The translations under genes and the position numbers were made by a program. The notes beneath the pieces were generated by a model. That model had not been told where the DNA came from. It searched no databases and worked only from the letters and a program-made list of their open reading frames with translations. This document shows, one piece after another, positions 1-8,235 of a stretch of DNA of 64,000 bases. This stretch comes from Chondrus crispus (taxonomy: Eukaryota > Rhodophyta > Florideophyceae > Gigartinales > Gigartinaceae). The stretch spans positions 160,677 to 224,676 of the forward strand of contig NW_005178874.1 in assembly GCF_000350225.1 (NCBI RefSeq), written 5' to 3'. How positions within the stretch are numbered: position 1 is the stretch's first letter; every line of letters begins with the position of its first letter.

Positions 1-401
1 GGTCACCCGTCGCGGAGCTAACGCGGCGCGTGGCCCGCGATCCACGGAGCACACCTGGCCACGCACCCCCCGTGGCCAACGCGCGCACGTGGACCGTTCC
101 TACACGTCTCCGACGCGCGCACCCCCCCCCCCGCACAACGAGGCGGCGGCGGTACATGTGCGCACAGCCGGCCGTTACAGTGTACAGCACCGCGCTTACC
201 GTCCGTGTCTAATTGGTTATGCCCCGATTTCCCCCTCGAGAGGCGGAGGTGGCACTAAATTAAAACACAAACGAATCAAATCCTCGCCTCATTATTCTCT
301 GCCCATGCCACACTGGGCCGTTCCTAACGAGTCTAGTCCTCTCGTGCGGACGAATGACCGCCAAAAAAAAAAAAAAAAGCACAACCCTGCCCGGTGCGGT
401 A
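1..401. other. Non-coding left edge
   Basis: I see no gene here. The stretch is GC-rich at first, with a run of about 14 C residues near 118-131, then an A-rich part with a run of about 16 A near 363-378. Open frames across it are short and of low complexity and are not supported as genes. Confidence 0.5.
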
Positions 402-481
402 CAGTGGTCTCTCGATTAAAGGTACACTGTACAGGGGGGGACGCGCAATAGTGCCGCTTTTATTATTGCCACCCTCGATTA

Positions 482-841
482 GTGCCCCCAAAACCGGCAG
501 ACACAAATTCTGCCACATGTCATGCACGACGTCGTCATCGCCCACTCCTCATGCGCCTCAGCTCAATTGGTGATGGCACCTCACTCAAAGACCCTAACAT
601 GATTCCTGAGAAGATCGCCAAAGCGAAGCGTACGCGCCTTACGATTGCACAGAAAATCAAGGTTGGGCATCATCTGCTGCAGGTCAGGAATGCGAATACC
701 ACAGTTATGCGTCAGTTCAAAATCAGAACGAACCATCCGAAACACAAAACGCTCTCTTCCTTCACTCCAACAAATTGTGACCAACACCGCTACAACGCTC
801 GGAACAAAAACTGTTCACCCTGCGCATTACCCCACTCTTGA
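482..841 (+). pseudogene. pogo-like transposase, N-terminal CENP-B-type HTH fragment
   Basis: No ATG opens this frame at its 5' end. From about 599 it reads MIPEKIAKAKRTRLTIAQKI and continues to a TTVMRQFKI-like second helix (roughly residues 40-80). The basic KRTRLT start and the helix-turn-helix spacing match the N-terminal DNA-binding domain of pogo/Tigger transposases and CENP-B (seen plus family knowledge). In live elements this domain binds the terminal repeats. After about 730 the frame becomes composition-biased and loses similarity, and it ends at 841. The DDE catalytic domain that should follow is absent from this part, so this is a fragment. A tail fragment in another frame follows at 853. 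Confidence 0.5.
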
Positions 842-852
842 AGCTCACTTGA

Positions 853-1263
853 TTGAGCCTGGTGCCAGAAGACGGCCTTGCAGAAACTGCAGAATTCTGC
901 AGGAAAGATGTGGGGGAATGGATTGAGATCGAGACTTATGAGCTTGTGCCAGAAGCTTCTATTAGTGATGCTTGCGATTCAATACATTATGGTGGAGAGC
1001 TACAGAATCAGTCTGCCAGTGATGCTATGATGGATGATTGTGTGCCAGAAGACGAGTGTGAAATTACGGAGAGGCGGGCCGTACCGAGTGCTGTAGTGCT
1101 AGCAAGGTTGTTTGGGGTTTTGGAGAGTCTGGGTGTGGAGTGCGATGTGAGCAATGCCTTATCGCACTTCAGGCCCGCAAAACGAGCTTTTCTAGAAGCT
1201 AGGCATGCGAGACGGTCAAAGGCAACAACAGCAGACTCTAACCCTATGCTCCGAAGTAGATGA
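853..1263 (+). pseudogene. pogo-like transposase, C-terminal fragment
   Basis: An open frame of about 136 codons without a credible ATG start. It is acidic (many D and E residues), contains a segment SAVVLARLFGVLESLGVE followed by RPAKRAFLEARHARRSK, and ends with TGA at 1261-1263. A leucine-rich acidic stretch followed by a basic end is usual for pogo-type transposase tails, and a comparable piece occurs at 56121-56372. It lies directly after the HTH fragment, so most of the catalytic core appears to have been lost between the two. It could instead be an unrelated short protein. The stop sits at the edge of the large inserted transposon, so the true end may have been displaced. Confidence 0.35.
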
Positions 1264-1301
1264 TTTTCCTTCTACTTTCAGAAATAGAACAAATTTTTAC
1301 T

Positions 1302-1466
1302 GAAGTAGAATCTACCATCTATTTTCGATGAAAAGTGAACATTTGAGGAGAATGTTCTCAAACGTCTCCAGAAGAAATTCTCTCCACGAGTAGGAGACGT
1401 CACTTCCATCCAGAGAACGTTCTCCAATTTACTCCAGTTCTCCCCAGTTCTCCCCAGTTCTCCCCT
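1302..1466. repeat. Left sub-terminal repeats of the DDE-YqaJ transposon
   Basis: Imperfect palindromes GGAGAATGTTCTC (1348-1360) and GAGAACGTTCTCC (1413-1425) are followed by a tandem 10 bp repeat CCAGTTCTCC starting at 1434, 1444 and 1454. The transposase frame opens 24 bases downstream at 1490. Similar half-sites recur at the right end (5990-6090). They are plausible transposase-binding sites or promoter elements. Confidence 0.45.
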
Positions 1467-1489
1467 ATCTCTCTGATCGCCTTTTACTT

Positions 1490-4400
1490 ATGTCCTCCGC
1501 TGATCGGTTACGGCTGTCAGTAACGGCCGATGACAGTATTGGCGCTGCCTCGCCAAGTTGTCATCGTCATAGGATTTTCCCAGGAGAATCTTATGACGAT
1601 GACAACTGTCAACAAGAGCCTGATCTACACATCCCTGCAAGTTGTGAGCCTGCACGCCATCCCACGAATGCCCCTCAATTCGTACCTCGCACTCGATATC
1701 TGGAGGCTGAGGCGCGGCGCCAGCACGCATCGCCGCCATCACGTCCCCCGCCGTCAATTGAAGATGACCTTCCCATAATCCCCGAGGACAGTGAAAGCCA
1801 TGTCTGTGATGACCTCTCCATGCAGTACGCATATGAAAACCCTGTCAATGACCATTCTTTATCATCTGATGATCGCCCATTCTCGCAGGAGGTCGATTCC
1901 CAGCGGACGTCGTCCGTCTCTGGCGATGAATCCGTCGATAATGCATCAATTTCAGACATAGATGAAGAGGAAATTGCCGCAATTTGCCAAAGTACGAGGG
2001 CTCGAACGCATCAATGGAGTTCAAACCATTACTATGGTCGTCGCCGTGTGATGCAGGACTTTTATTCATCTTTATTTCAGGATAGTGTTGGTACTGGAGT
2101 AGAAAGTGAGTTCATGAATGGGGATGACAATGACCTGATTGTTGAGCACAACTTAGCGCCACCTGATAGGCCGGGCGTGGACGATGAGCATTACACAATG
2201 TCTAATGGAGGCCTCCCTTCCTGGACGTATGCCCCAGCATTTAAGCCAGTTACTTTAACTGTCGACACAGTTGACCTCGATTTGTACCCTCGCTATGTGA
2301 GAGAAACAAACACTATCCTAGATAATGTGTTGCAGCAGCGCCCTGGTTTGGTAGAAAAGCGGTCTCCAGAAGAACGATTAAGCCGAGTCGAGGCTTTCGA
2401 TGCCTTTTTGCCGCTCTCTTTGTTAGAGAAACTTCGTGTATACGTTAACCAAGTACTCATCTCTCGCATGCGCTTGCCCTGCTCAACTGCTGAGTTGAAA
2501 GGCATCATTATTCTTCACGTACTGGCTGCATCTTACGGTGCTTGTGTGTCTACAATAACTGCCCCAGAGAACGAACCATTCTATTTTCAAATGGGAATCT
2601 CGGGTAAAAGGTATAATGAAGTATGGAGTGCTCTATCCGGGACGAAAAATTTGAGGGAGGCATGCGAGCAGACGGCATATGGTTGGTACAACAAACCGAC
2701 CGCCGGCAATGCCCTGATCACTGAAATGGAAGGCGGGCTGGCTGCCATTAACCGAAGGCTTGTGAATGTGGAAGGTTTCACTATCTACTCGGTTGATGAC
2801 GATCACAATCGATTAAGCTCCAAAGCAGTTGTACAATTGACAAGACTATCTCATGTGAACAACCCCGTCAAGGCCCTCGGACCTGTCAACAATGCCGTCT
2901 GCTCCGCATTAACTCATGCTTTTATTGCGTCACACTACTCGCGTCCGCACGAAAAAGTAATACATGTTTGGCACAGATTGGTCCAATTGCTTCAGGGTGT
3001 ACCTACAGTTGGGGCCTTGATGCCCATGGTGGATTCCTTGTTTGCTGCCAACAGGGCCTATAATGAGGTTGAGTCGATTTCATTTCTGAATGAGACGTTA
3101 GGAGCTAGCAGCATTGGAACGCATAAGCGTTCTTTAAGTTACCCATTTGTTTTTGGGGAAGGACCTATCAGAAAGAAACATAAGGGGATGGTTGTGGCAG
3201 AGAAGGGTTGCAGGGCGATATACAGTGCACAAAGGACACCTCGTGAGAGCAAAGGTCGTACTATTGAAGCTTCGGTCTACAGAGAAAGCTACTCAGGCCG
3301 TATTGCTGCAGTGTACAGCAACGACCCTGTCAGATTCGGAGCACACCAGTACTGCCTCATTCCGAAGAATAGCTTCAGGCATAGATTTGATAGTGCTGCA
3401 GTCGAAAAATTTCAGCTCATCTTCGACAATAGAGTCGCTCGTCCAGAAGGCGAGGGTGGTAGATATTTTTTGCGTAATCCATCGACGCAAGAAAAGGCAC
3501 TATCAAATATTGCTGTACTTAAAGTTGTGCAGTTACTGCGGAGGCTGTGCCAATACACAGTGTTTCAGGCAGAAGACCCAGGGTGGTTCTTGGCCAGGGC
3601 ATTTAAATTTACGTCAAGAACTGCCAGCAACTTTATTGGTGCTATTGCCCGGAACTATACTTCGAGTATATCTGGTTTATCTTACCTACTCCGTGGCGCC
3701 ACACTACGGGCTGGAACACAACCTCTCACAAATGACATCAAAAGGCTTGAGGAAGAGTTGATGATAAAATGGAAGGGCATGGCGGCAACTATTGGAATTT
3801 CCAATCGTGATACAGATGTTGAGATCACGATCTGCACCGCTGAACGCTTCATGTCAGCAACAACCACTAGTTTAGCCCAAATGCGCAAGGAGGAGATACT
3901 TTCTTTATTGAACTCTGTAGGCAGGCGGGAGCGAGTTTCCTTACGCAAGAACGAACTAATATCTAGATGTATCGAACATCAGAACTGCGTTCGTCGAGGG
4001 GAGATATTTTTGCCTGTTCGGAATTTAGCACCTGAGAATGAGATGACACTGTACAATAACAAAGCGGTCAAGCTGAAGAAGGAGCTTTTAAAAGCCTCTT
4101 TAGAGTCCTGGGCAATGAAGCCCCTGGTTGCCACTGCAGGGATGAAAGAAGGTACCCTGAATGAGATGCAGGTGTTGAGGGCCTTACCACCATTTTTCCA
4201 AGCGAACCAAGCATCAAATATCACTGCAGGTCAGTCTATAAATCACTGTGAGAGGGACTCGTACACAGTAGAGTATATCAGGAGTGTAGGCCTAATAGGC
4301 TCATCAAGCTCTGACATGATGGCCGATAGCCCAGATGGGATTCTGGGCTATTCGGACAATTTTGAATCACACGTGGCCTCAATTGAGGTTAAGACTATGA

Positions 4401-4870
4401 CCACTCCAAACACGATTCGCAATGCTAAAGATATAAGAGAAAGGTTTGCCACTTTCTCTATCTTAAAGAATATCGGCAGGAGCGAGGGCGTGGATAAGTA
4501 CTTTCGTGAACTTGTGCCCACGACTGCCTATCGGTTTCAATGTATTCATCACGCTGCAACCCTCGGCACATCTAAAGTTCTATTCATAGTGGCGAAGGGT
4601 AGCAGTGGGGGAGTGGGTGAGGTGATATATGCAGTTCTTTTGCATATTTCGGAACAACTACGAAACTATTACCTCATGTTCATGGACGCAGTGCGTGTGA
4701 GTGCATTTGCGTGGGTAGGAAGGAAGCCAATTTCATTCCAGCAGAATACAACAGCATACTATCCGCCAGTCATGCATCTGATATGCATACTTGGGCGTCA
4801 TTTTATAGTCTCTGCCAGGCCTACAAAGACAGGGTCCAACAACACGGCCCCCTTCCTCCAAGCAGAATGA
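1490..4870 (+). CDS. piggyBac-like DDE transposase fused to SAP-like and YqaJ nuclease domains
   Basis: An ATG at 1490 opens 1126 codons. Residues 1-190 are acidic and low in complexity. About 300-390 resembles the piggyBac N-terminal domain (FDAFLPLSLLEKLR, then a T-x-E-L segment). Candidate catalytic aspartates are in VDDD (436-438) and MVDSLF (D515, in a piggyBac-like V-D-x-x-F context followed by GTHKR). About 790-835 (SLAQMRKEEILSLLN to LRKNELISRC) resembles a SAP DNA-binding motif. About 885-1040 matches a YqaJ-type PD-(D/E)XK nuclease: E892 in NEMQ, D949 in SPDG, and E966-V-K968, followed by a YRFQCIHHA segment typical of the family's last helix. The chain's last ~45 residues leave the conserved frame; the C-terminal part continues at 4711-5178 in another frame, so this copy has a one-base shift or a spliced end near 4740-4830. 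The function inferred is cut-and-paste transposition with an added DNA-trimming activity. Confidence 0.6.
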   Translation: MSSADRLRLSVTADDSIGAASPSCHRHRIFPGESYDDDNCQQEPDLHIPASCEPARHPTNAPQFVPRTRYLEAEARRQHASPPSRPPPSIEDDLPIIPEDSESHVCDDLSMQYAYENPVNDHSLSSDDRPFSQEVDSQRTSSVSGDESVDNASISDIDEEEIAAICQSTRARTHQWSSNHYYGRRRVMQDFYSSLFQDSVGTGVESEFMNGDDNDLIVEHNLAPPDRPGVDDEHYTMSNGGLPSWTYAPAFKPVTLTVDTVDLDLYPRYVRETNTILDNVLQQRPGLVEKRSPEERLSRVEAFDAFLPLSLLEKLRVYVNQVLISRMRLPCSTAELKGIIILHVLAASYGACVSTITAPENEPFYFQMGISGKRYNEVWSALSGTKNLREACEQTAYGWYNKPTAGNALITEMEGGLAAINRRLVNVEGFTIYSVDDDHNRLSSKAVVQLTRLSHVNNPVKALGPVNNAVCSALTHAFIASHYSRPHEKVIHVWHRLVQLLQGVPTVGALMPMVDSLFAANRAYNEVESISFLNETLGASSIGTHKRSLSYPFVFGEGPIRKKHKGMVVAEKGCRAIYSAQRTPRESKGRTIEASVYRESYSGRIAAVYSNDPVRFGAHQYCLIPKNSFRHRFDSAAVEKFQLIFDNRVARPEGEGGRYFLRNPSTQEKALSNIAVLKVVQLLRRLCQYTVFQAEDPGWFLARAFKFTSRTASNFIGAIARNYTSSISGLSYLLRGATLRAGTQPLTNDIKRLEEELMIKWKGMAATIGISNRDTDVEITICTAERFMSATTTSLAQMRKEEILSLLNSVGRRERVSLRKNELISRCIEHQNCVRRGEIFLPVRNLAPENEMTLYNNKAVKLKKELLKASLESWAMKPLVATAGMKEGTLNEMQVLRALPPFFQANQASNITAGQSINHCERDSYTVEYIRSVGLIGSSSSDMMADSPDGILGYSDNFESHVASIEVKTMTTPNTIRNAKDIRERFATFSILKNIGRSEGVDKYFRELVPTTAYRFQCIHHAATLGTSKVLFIVAKGSSGGVGEVIYAVLLHISEQLRNYYLMFMDAVRVSAFAWVGRKPISFQQNTTAYYPPVMHLICILGRHFIVSARPTKTGSNNTAPFLQAE

Positions 4871-5178
4871 TAAGGCCCATATTGCTTGTATATTGGAACG
4901 CCTTAAAAGGCGGTGTACACGAGTTTAGCAGGGCCCTTACAACCCTAGCATACACTAACACCAGCGAACATCCTATTGTGAGCATTATAGGACGACTTTT
5001 ATGTGCTCAGGTTGCTAATGCAGCCGTAGTTCATCGCGTTGGAATTGCAAGGGATGAAGAGAAGCTGCCACCTGTAATGACGGAATGCTCTGGGGGTGAA
5101 GGGTATAAAAATCTCCGCCATACTGTAACTGGATGTGAAACGTTTCGAGCATTTGCGCAAGGCCTTGCGGCAGAGTAA
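4711..5178 (+). CDS. C-terminal part of the DDE-YqaJ transposase (GGV-motif region)
   Basis: This frame overlaps the end of the preceding one and looks like its true continuation. It reads ILLVYWNALKGGVHEFSRAL (about 4873-4935) followed by HPIVSIIGRLL and a VANAAVVHRV helix. In piggyBac transposases a Y-N-x-x-M-G-G-V-D motif carries the third catalytic D and is followed by a helix with an N-A pair; here the D position is H, so the copy may be inactive or the family may use another residue. The frame ends with TAA at 5176-5178. The next piece (5230-5613) is in the same frame, so only this stop, or an intron starting at GTAAAAG (5175), separates them. Confidence 0.5.
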   Translation: MGRKEANFIPAEYNSILSASHASDMHTWASFYSLCQAYKDRVQQHGPLPPSRMIRPILLVYWNALKGGVHEFSRALTTLAYTNTSEHPIVSIIGRLLCAQVANAAVVHRVGIARDEEKLPPVMTECSGGEGYKNLRHTVTGCETFRAFAQGLAAE

Positions 5179-5229
5179 AAGCTTGAACAAAAAACATGTG
5201 TTGGCTCACATGGTAATGGTAGTCGCTGC

Positions 5230-5613
5230 CAGAGCCTAGAGTCAGGGAACCGAGCTTTGCGGGAAGCACAAACTGCCGTTGTAAGAGCCCTCTATCCCAC
5301 ATCGGCAGTTAAGAAGTATAACCGCATTGCAGATGCACGTCGCCGGCTTAATAGTGACCTTTTGCATGAAAAGGTTAAAGGCAGAGCTACCTACTGCAGT
5401 CTATGCTCGTACTCCGAAACAATAACGTTTCGGAACAGGAAGTTCCAAAAGAAAGGAGGTTCAAAAATGGTACAGTGGTGTAGTTGTTGTCGTCAGCCAG
5501 TGTGTTCGAGGTGTTGGGAGACATGGCACACACAGAGAACATTGGTGCGAGCATCAATTCCGCGCCATGAATTAATTATTCTGAGAGAGAAAGCACGTCA
5601 GTCTTGCAGCTGA
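5230..5613 (+). CDS. Cysteine-rich C-terminal domain of the DDE-YqaJ transposase
   Basis: Same reading frame as 4711-5178. It contains LLHEKVKG, YCSLC (C-x2-C), then WCSCCRQPVCSRCWETWH, giving a C-x2-C, C-x2-C, C-x2-C, W-H pattern. This resembles the cross-brace zinc domain that ends piggyBac transposases and that binds the transposon ends in that family (family knowledge). A clearly related domain sits on the minus strand at 61605-62081 with the same LHEKV, TYC-x-LC and VQWCS-x-CRQ words. No ATG near the start suggests it is the end of the upstream protein rather than a separate gene. Stop TGA at 5611-5613. Confidence 0.55.
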   Translation, partial: QSLESGNRALREAQTAVVRALYPTSAVKKYNRIADARRRLNSDLLHEKVKGRATYCSLCSYSETITFRNRKFQKKGGSKMVQWCSCCRQPVCSRCWETWHTQRTLVRASIPRHELIILREKARQSCS

Positions 5614-5774
5614 ACATGAAACTTTCTAATACTTGAACAGCCCCGTCCCCTGCCCTCATCCGACCCCCATTCGCCACGTCAACACGAACATATACGTCAT
5701 CCGCTTCAACTTTCTCATCCATTCTGCGCACTCATTATTGCCACTTCCACCCCCCAGCCCCCCCACCCCACATC

Positions 5775-5930
5775 CGTACCTTCTTGCAGCTTCGCCGTGC
5801 ACCCCCCCCCCCCCCGCACACGCCCCTCCTCCCCCACGGCCGTACCTTCTCACATCTTCGCCGTGCCCTCCCCCCCCCCCGCACACGCCCCCCCACAGCC
5901 GTACCTTCTCACAGCTTCGCCGTGACTTTC
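5775..5930. repeat. Minisatellite, about 60-66 bp units
   Basis: Two and a half units begin with CGTACCTTCT at 5775, 5841 and 5900. Each holds CTTCGCCGTGC and a long C run (up to about 14) followed by GCACACGCCCC. The array lies between the transposase tail and the right end of the element. A stretch with the same C run and GCAC core is found near 110-140. Confidence 0.7.
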
Positions 5931-5939
5931 CTCTTAAGA

Positions 5940-6110
5940 AGTCGTAGAACGTCTCTTCGATGTTCTGGATTCTACGAATTTAGTAGATTCTCTTCACGTA
6001 GAGAGAAATGGAGAGAATCTACTTCGGTTTGGAGACGTTCTCCACCGATTTGGAGAACATTTTGGAGAACATTTGAAAAATGTTCTCCACTTTTTCTCTT
6101 TGACGTAAAA
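5940..6110. repeat. Right sub-terminal repeats of the DDE-YqaJ transposon
   Basis: The stretch is dense in GGAGAA/TTCTCC half-sites: GAGAGAATCTACTTC (6011-6025), GGAGACGTTCTCC (6031-6043), GGAGAACATTT (6052 and 6064) and TGTTCTCC (6081). Most are inverted versions of words at 1302-1425, consistent with an inverted terminal region. Confidence 0.45.
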
Positions 6111-6115
6111 TAACT

Positions 6116-7003
6116 CCGGTTGTATTCATCTGTTGAAAATGATTTGACAATAGCTGGAAAGAGGGTCTCTGGGAAAACGTTTTCCGAGTCGCACAAAGGA
6201 GTCTAGCGGCGAAGCGAGCTCGTAGTATGCAAAAAATTGATTTTTGAGGTCTTCAGAAATATTCTATTTTCGAGCACAGGGCTAATAACAGAGTTCTGGC
6301 CGGGTAGTGGTTCTGCCATCTCATTGTGCCGCTCCGAATTAGTGCCGTATTATTAGTCTTCACACGGGGCGGCACTAATGTGTAGGGTCGACTGGTACCC
6401 CCGTTTAGAGGAACTCCACGTTAAACGGAAAAATATTAATCTCTCATATTGGGAGATCCCAAATTTTAATAGAAAAAGTGTATTGTTTCCTCTCTTGATA
6501 AACGCTACTCCAGAAATGGCCCGAAGTTTTTTAAACAGCTCCATTGATGTCTTATTGATGATGATAATCATGTACTTCGATTGAGAAAAAATTCTGGAAG
6601 AATTTTTTACTGTACTTTTTACGTCCGTGTACACGTGTGTGTATGCGGGTGAAGACTCATCCGGAAAGTAGCGAGCGTCTCTATCAGTATGCCGAGCGTC
6701 GCCAGGCGGTGCAACCCAGAGCTGTACTCTACTTGAGCTCGCGGGGCCGCATCGCCCACCGCCGACCCCTCGGCATGTCTATTTCTCTCCCACCCCCCGC
6801 CCTTGATCTCGTCGCTCTCCGAGTCTTTCTCACATGTTTACTTCTTTGTTTTGTTTCTCTATGTTTTGTTTTGTTTCTTTATGTTGTTTCTATGTTGTTT
6901 CTACATCTAGTTTGTAGGTTCTGACCCGGCAGTTTCTATGACTACAGTATCGTAGCGTATTCCCTTGCGGACGTCCTTTGCTAGGTAAAATTACCCAACT
7001 CTT
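6116..7003. other. Non-coding spacer
   Basis: Nothing coding is supported. It holds the presumed right end of the pogo-type element (about 6327-6382) and a T/G-rich microsatellite-like stretch of TTTGTTTC/TATGTTG words at about 6840-6905, just before the family A LTR. Confidence 0.5.
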
Positions 7004-8115
7004 TGTAGTGCAATACACATCTGAAAAGGGGGGTGAAAAGAAAGGAAAATATTTGGATATGAAAAGTAGTCCGGGTTGGGGGACACACGTGTGAATAATT
7101 GCACAGTTTTAATTTCTAATTATTTTATTTTATTTAGTTAATTAGTTGGCATTAATTTTGCTGACACTAGATTAGATCTAGGATCTAGCGCCGCGAGCTA
7201 CTGTACTGGCTCCGGCGGGGCGATATATACCTCAGCCCTCTGACGACCAAGTCAGTAAAGGTAACCCGAGTTGCCAGAGTTGAATATCGCCTTGGTCGAA
7301 GTCCGTCTTTCCCAAGACGCTCCCTTTTACCACAGATTACGTTATCCTTTGCGCTAGGGGGTTCCTTTTCCTTTTCCTTTATTTCACCTATCCATTTCTA
7401 TTTCTATCTCTATTTCTATTCCCTTATCTTGTGTTGGTTCCACAGTGCCTGATTGCGATCCGCATTGTGACAACTGGAGTCATCGGGCTCTTGTGTTGGT
7501 TCTTTTGTTTTTTGTTGGTGCCATCGGCTTTGGTTGCGACCGGACCGGTGTAGGTGTCTTGGCCATCGGGCGGCACGTGGGTGTAGCGCTGCTACTTGTT
7601 TACGACCACCGACGGAGGCTGTTGCAACGACGTTTCCCTCAAAGGTCCTGTTGTGTATACAGGACAGTGTTGGTTGCATCGGATACAGGTTGCGACCGTT
7701 CCGGTGTCGTTACTTTGCCATCGGGCAGTACGGAGGTGTAGCGCTGCTACGTGTTTGCTAATTCCCGTCGGGCTGCGTTGCGACGCCCCCGTCGAAGACC
7801 TTATCAAGGGTATAAGGTGTAACAGGCGCTCCGCGAGCATTGGATTTATGACCCATCGGGCACGGCTTCCTAATCACGGCCCCGAACTCGCCGAGCAGCT
7901 GCCTGTACAAGACTGTACCACCATTCGTCCCGGGGCGGGCATCTTCCTTTTGCCCCCCCTATCAGGGACTTGAGCTACTGTGGGCCGGAAACCCACTTAA
8001 AGGGAAAGGGAGAATCGGACACTCCGTAGGGCTGTGCCGTCGGCAACTCTTGTTGGTTGTGTTGTCGCTGGACCGTTGGACCCTGGTTCCGGCCTGACAG
8101 GCACATTGCACTACA
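7004..8115 (+). repeat. LTR of family A (5' LTR of copy 1)
   Basis: It begins TGTAGTGCAAT and ends ATTGCACTACA, a perfect 11 bp inverted repeat. Five other family A LTRs in the window share its body (11385, 28470, 38152, 41708, 52352). Inside are two diverged tandem modules of about 155 bp, each with a GTAGC-GCT-GCTAC hairpin (7583-7595 and 7738-7750). Confidence 0.9.
7195..7260 (+). promoter_or_regulatory. Probable LTR promoter of family A
   Basis: CTACTGTACTGGCTCCGGCG is followed by the TATA-like GATATATACC (TATATA at 7224-7229). The same block, usually as CTACTGTAG plus the TATA word, is conserved in all six family A LTRs, which supports a functional core promoter. The transcription start cannot be placed from sequence. 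Confidence 0.45.
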
Positions 8116-8119
8116 TAAG

Positions 8120-8129
8120 TGGTCTCCCG
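8120..8129 (+). other. Primer-binding site of family A
   Basis: TGGTCTCCCG starts four bases after the LTR. It would pair with a tRNA ending CGGGAGACCA. The same 10-mer follows the family C LTR (26549-26558) and, inverted, the right LTR of the minus-strand A element (41694-41703). Confidence 0.7.
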
Positions 8130-8235
8130 ACCTAGAATCTGGAAACTACGAAGCCCGACCTAGAATCTGGAACTGAAATCAGAAGACGGAAATAGGTAAA
8201 TTAGTTCGATAGGTCTCGTTTATTAAGAGCGGATC

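Larger units (their letters stand above)
1264..6115 (+). mobile_element. Large DNA transposon with DDE-SAP-YqaJ transposase (piggyBac-like)
   Basis: The element is defined by its coding region (1490-5613) and by related sequence words at both ends. On the left GAAGTAGAATC (1302), GGAGAATGTTCTC (1348) and GAGAACGTTCTCC (1413) occur. On the right GGAGACGTTCTCC (6031), GAATCTACTTC (6015, the inverted form) and several GGAGAACATTT-type words up to 6088 occur. These look like sub-terminal binding sites in opposite order. I could not fix exact termini, and no TTAA duplication (the piggyBac rule) is evident at either edge. Coordinates are therefore approximate. The piggyBac assignment rests on the spacing of the D residues, the GGV-type motif near 4909 and the cysteine-rich tail. 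Confidence 0.5.
432..6382 (+). mobile_element. pogo/Tigger-type DNA transposon, decayed, apparently split by a later insertion
   Basis: A TA dinucleotide at 430-431 is followed by CAGGGGGGGACGCGCAATAG and a TAGTGCCGC word. At the far side GGCGGCACTAATGTG ends at 6382 and is followed by TA at 6383-6384, so the two ends read inward with the related word (A/T)TAGTGCCGC. TA duplication and this style of end fit the Tc1/mariner-pogo superfamily. Fragments of a CENP-B-like DNA-binding domain and of a transposase tail lie at 482-1263, and the catalytic region is missing. The interior from about 1264 to 6115 is a different transposon. The pairing of the two ends is an inference from short shared words only; the right end could belong to another copy. 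Confidence 0.35.
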
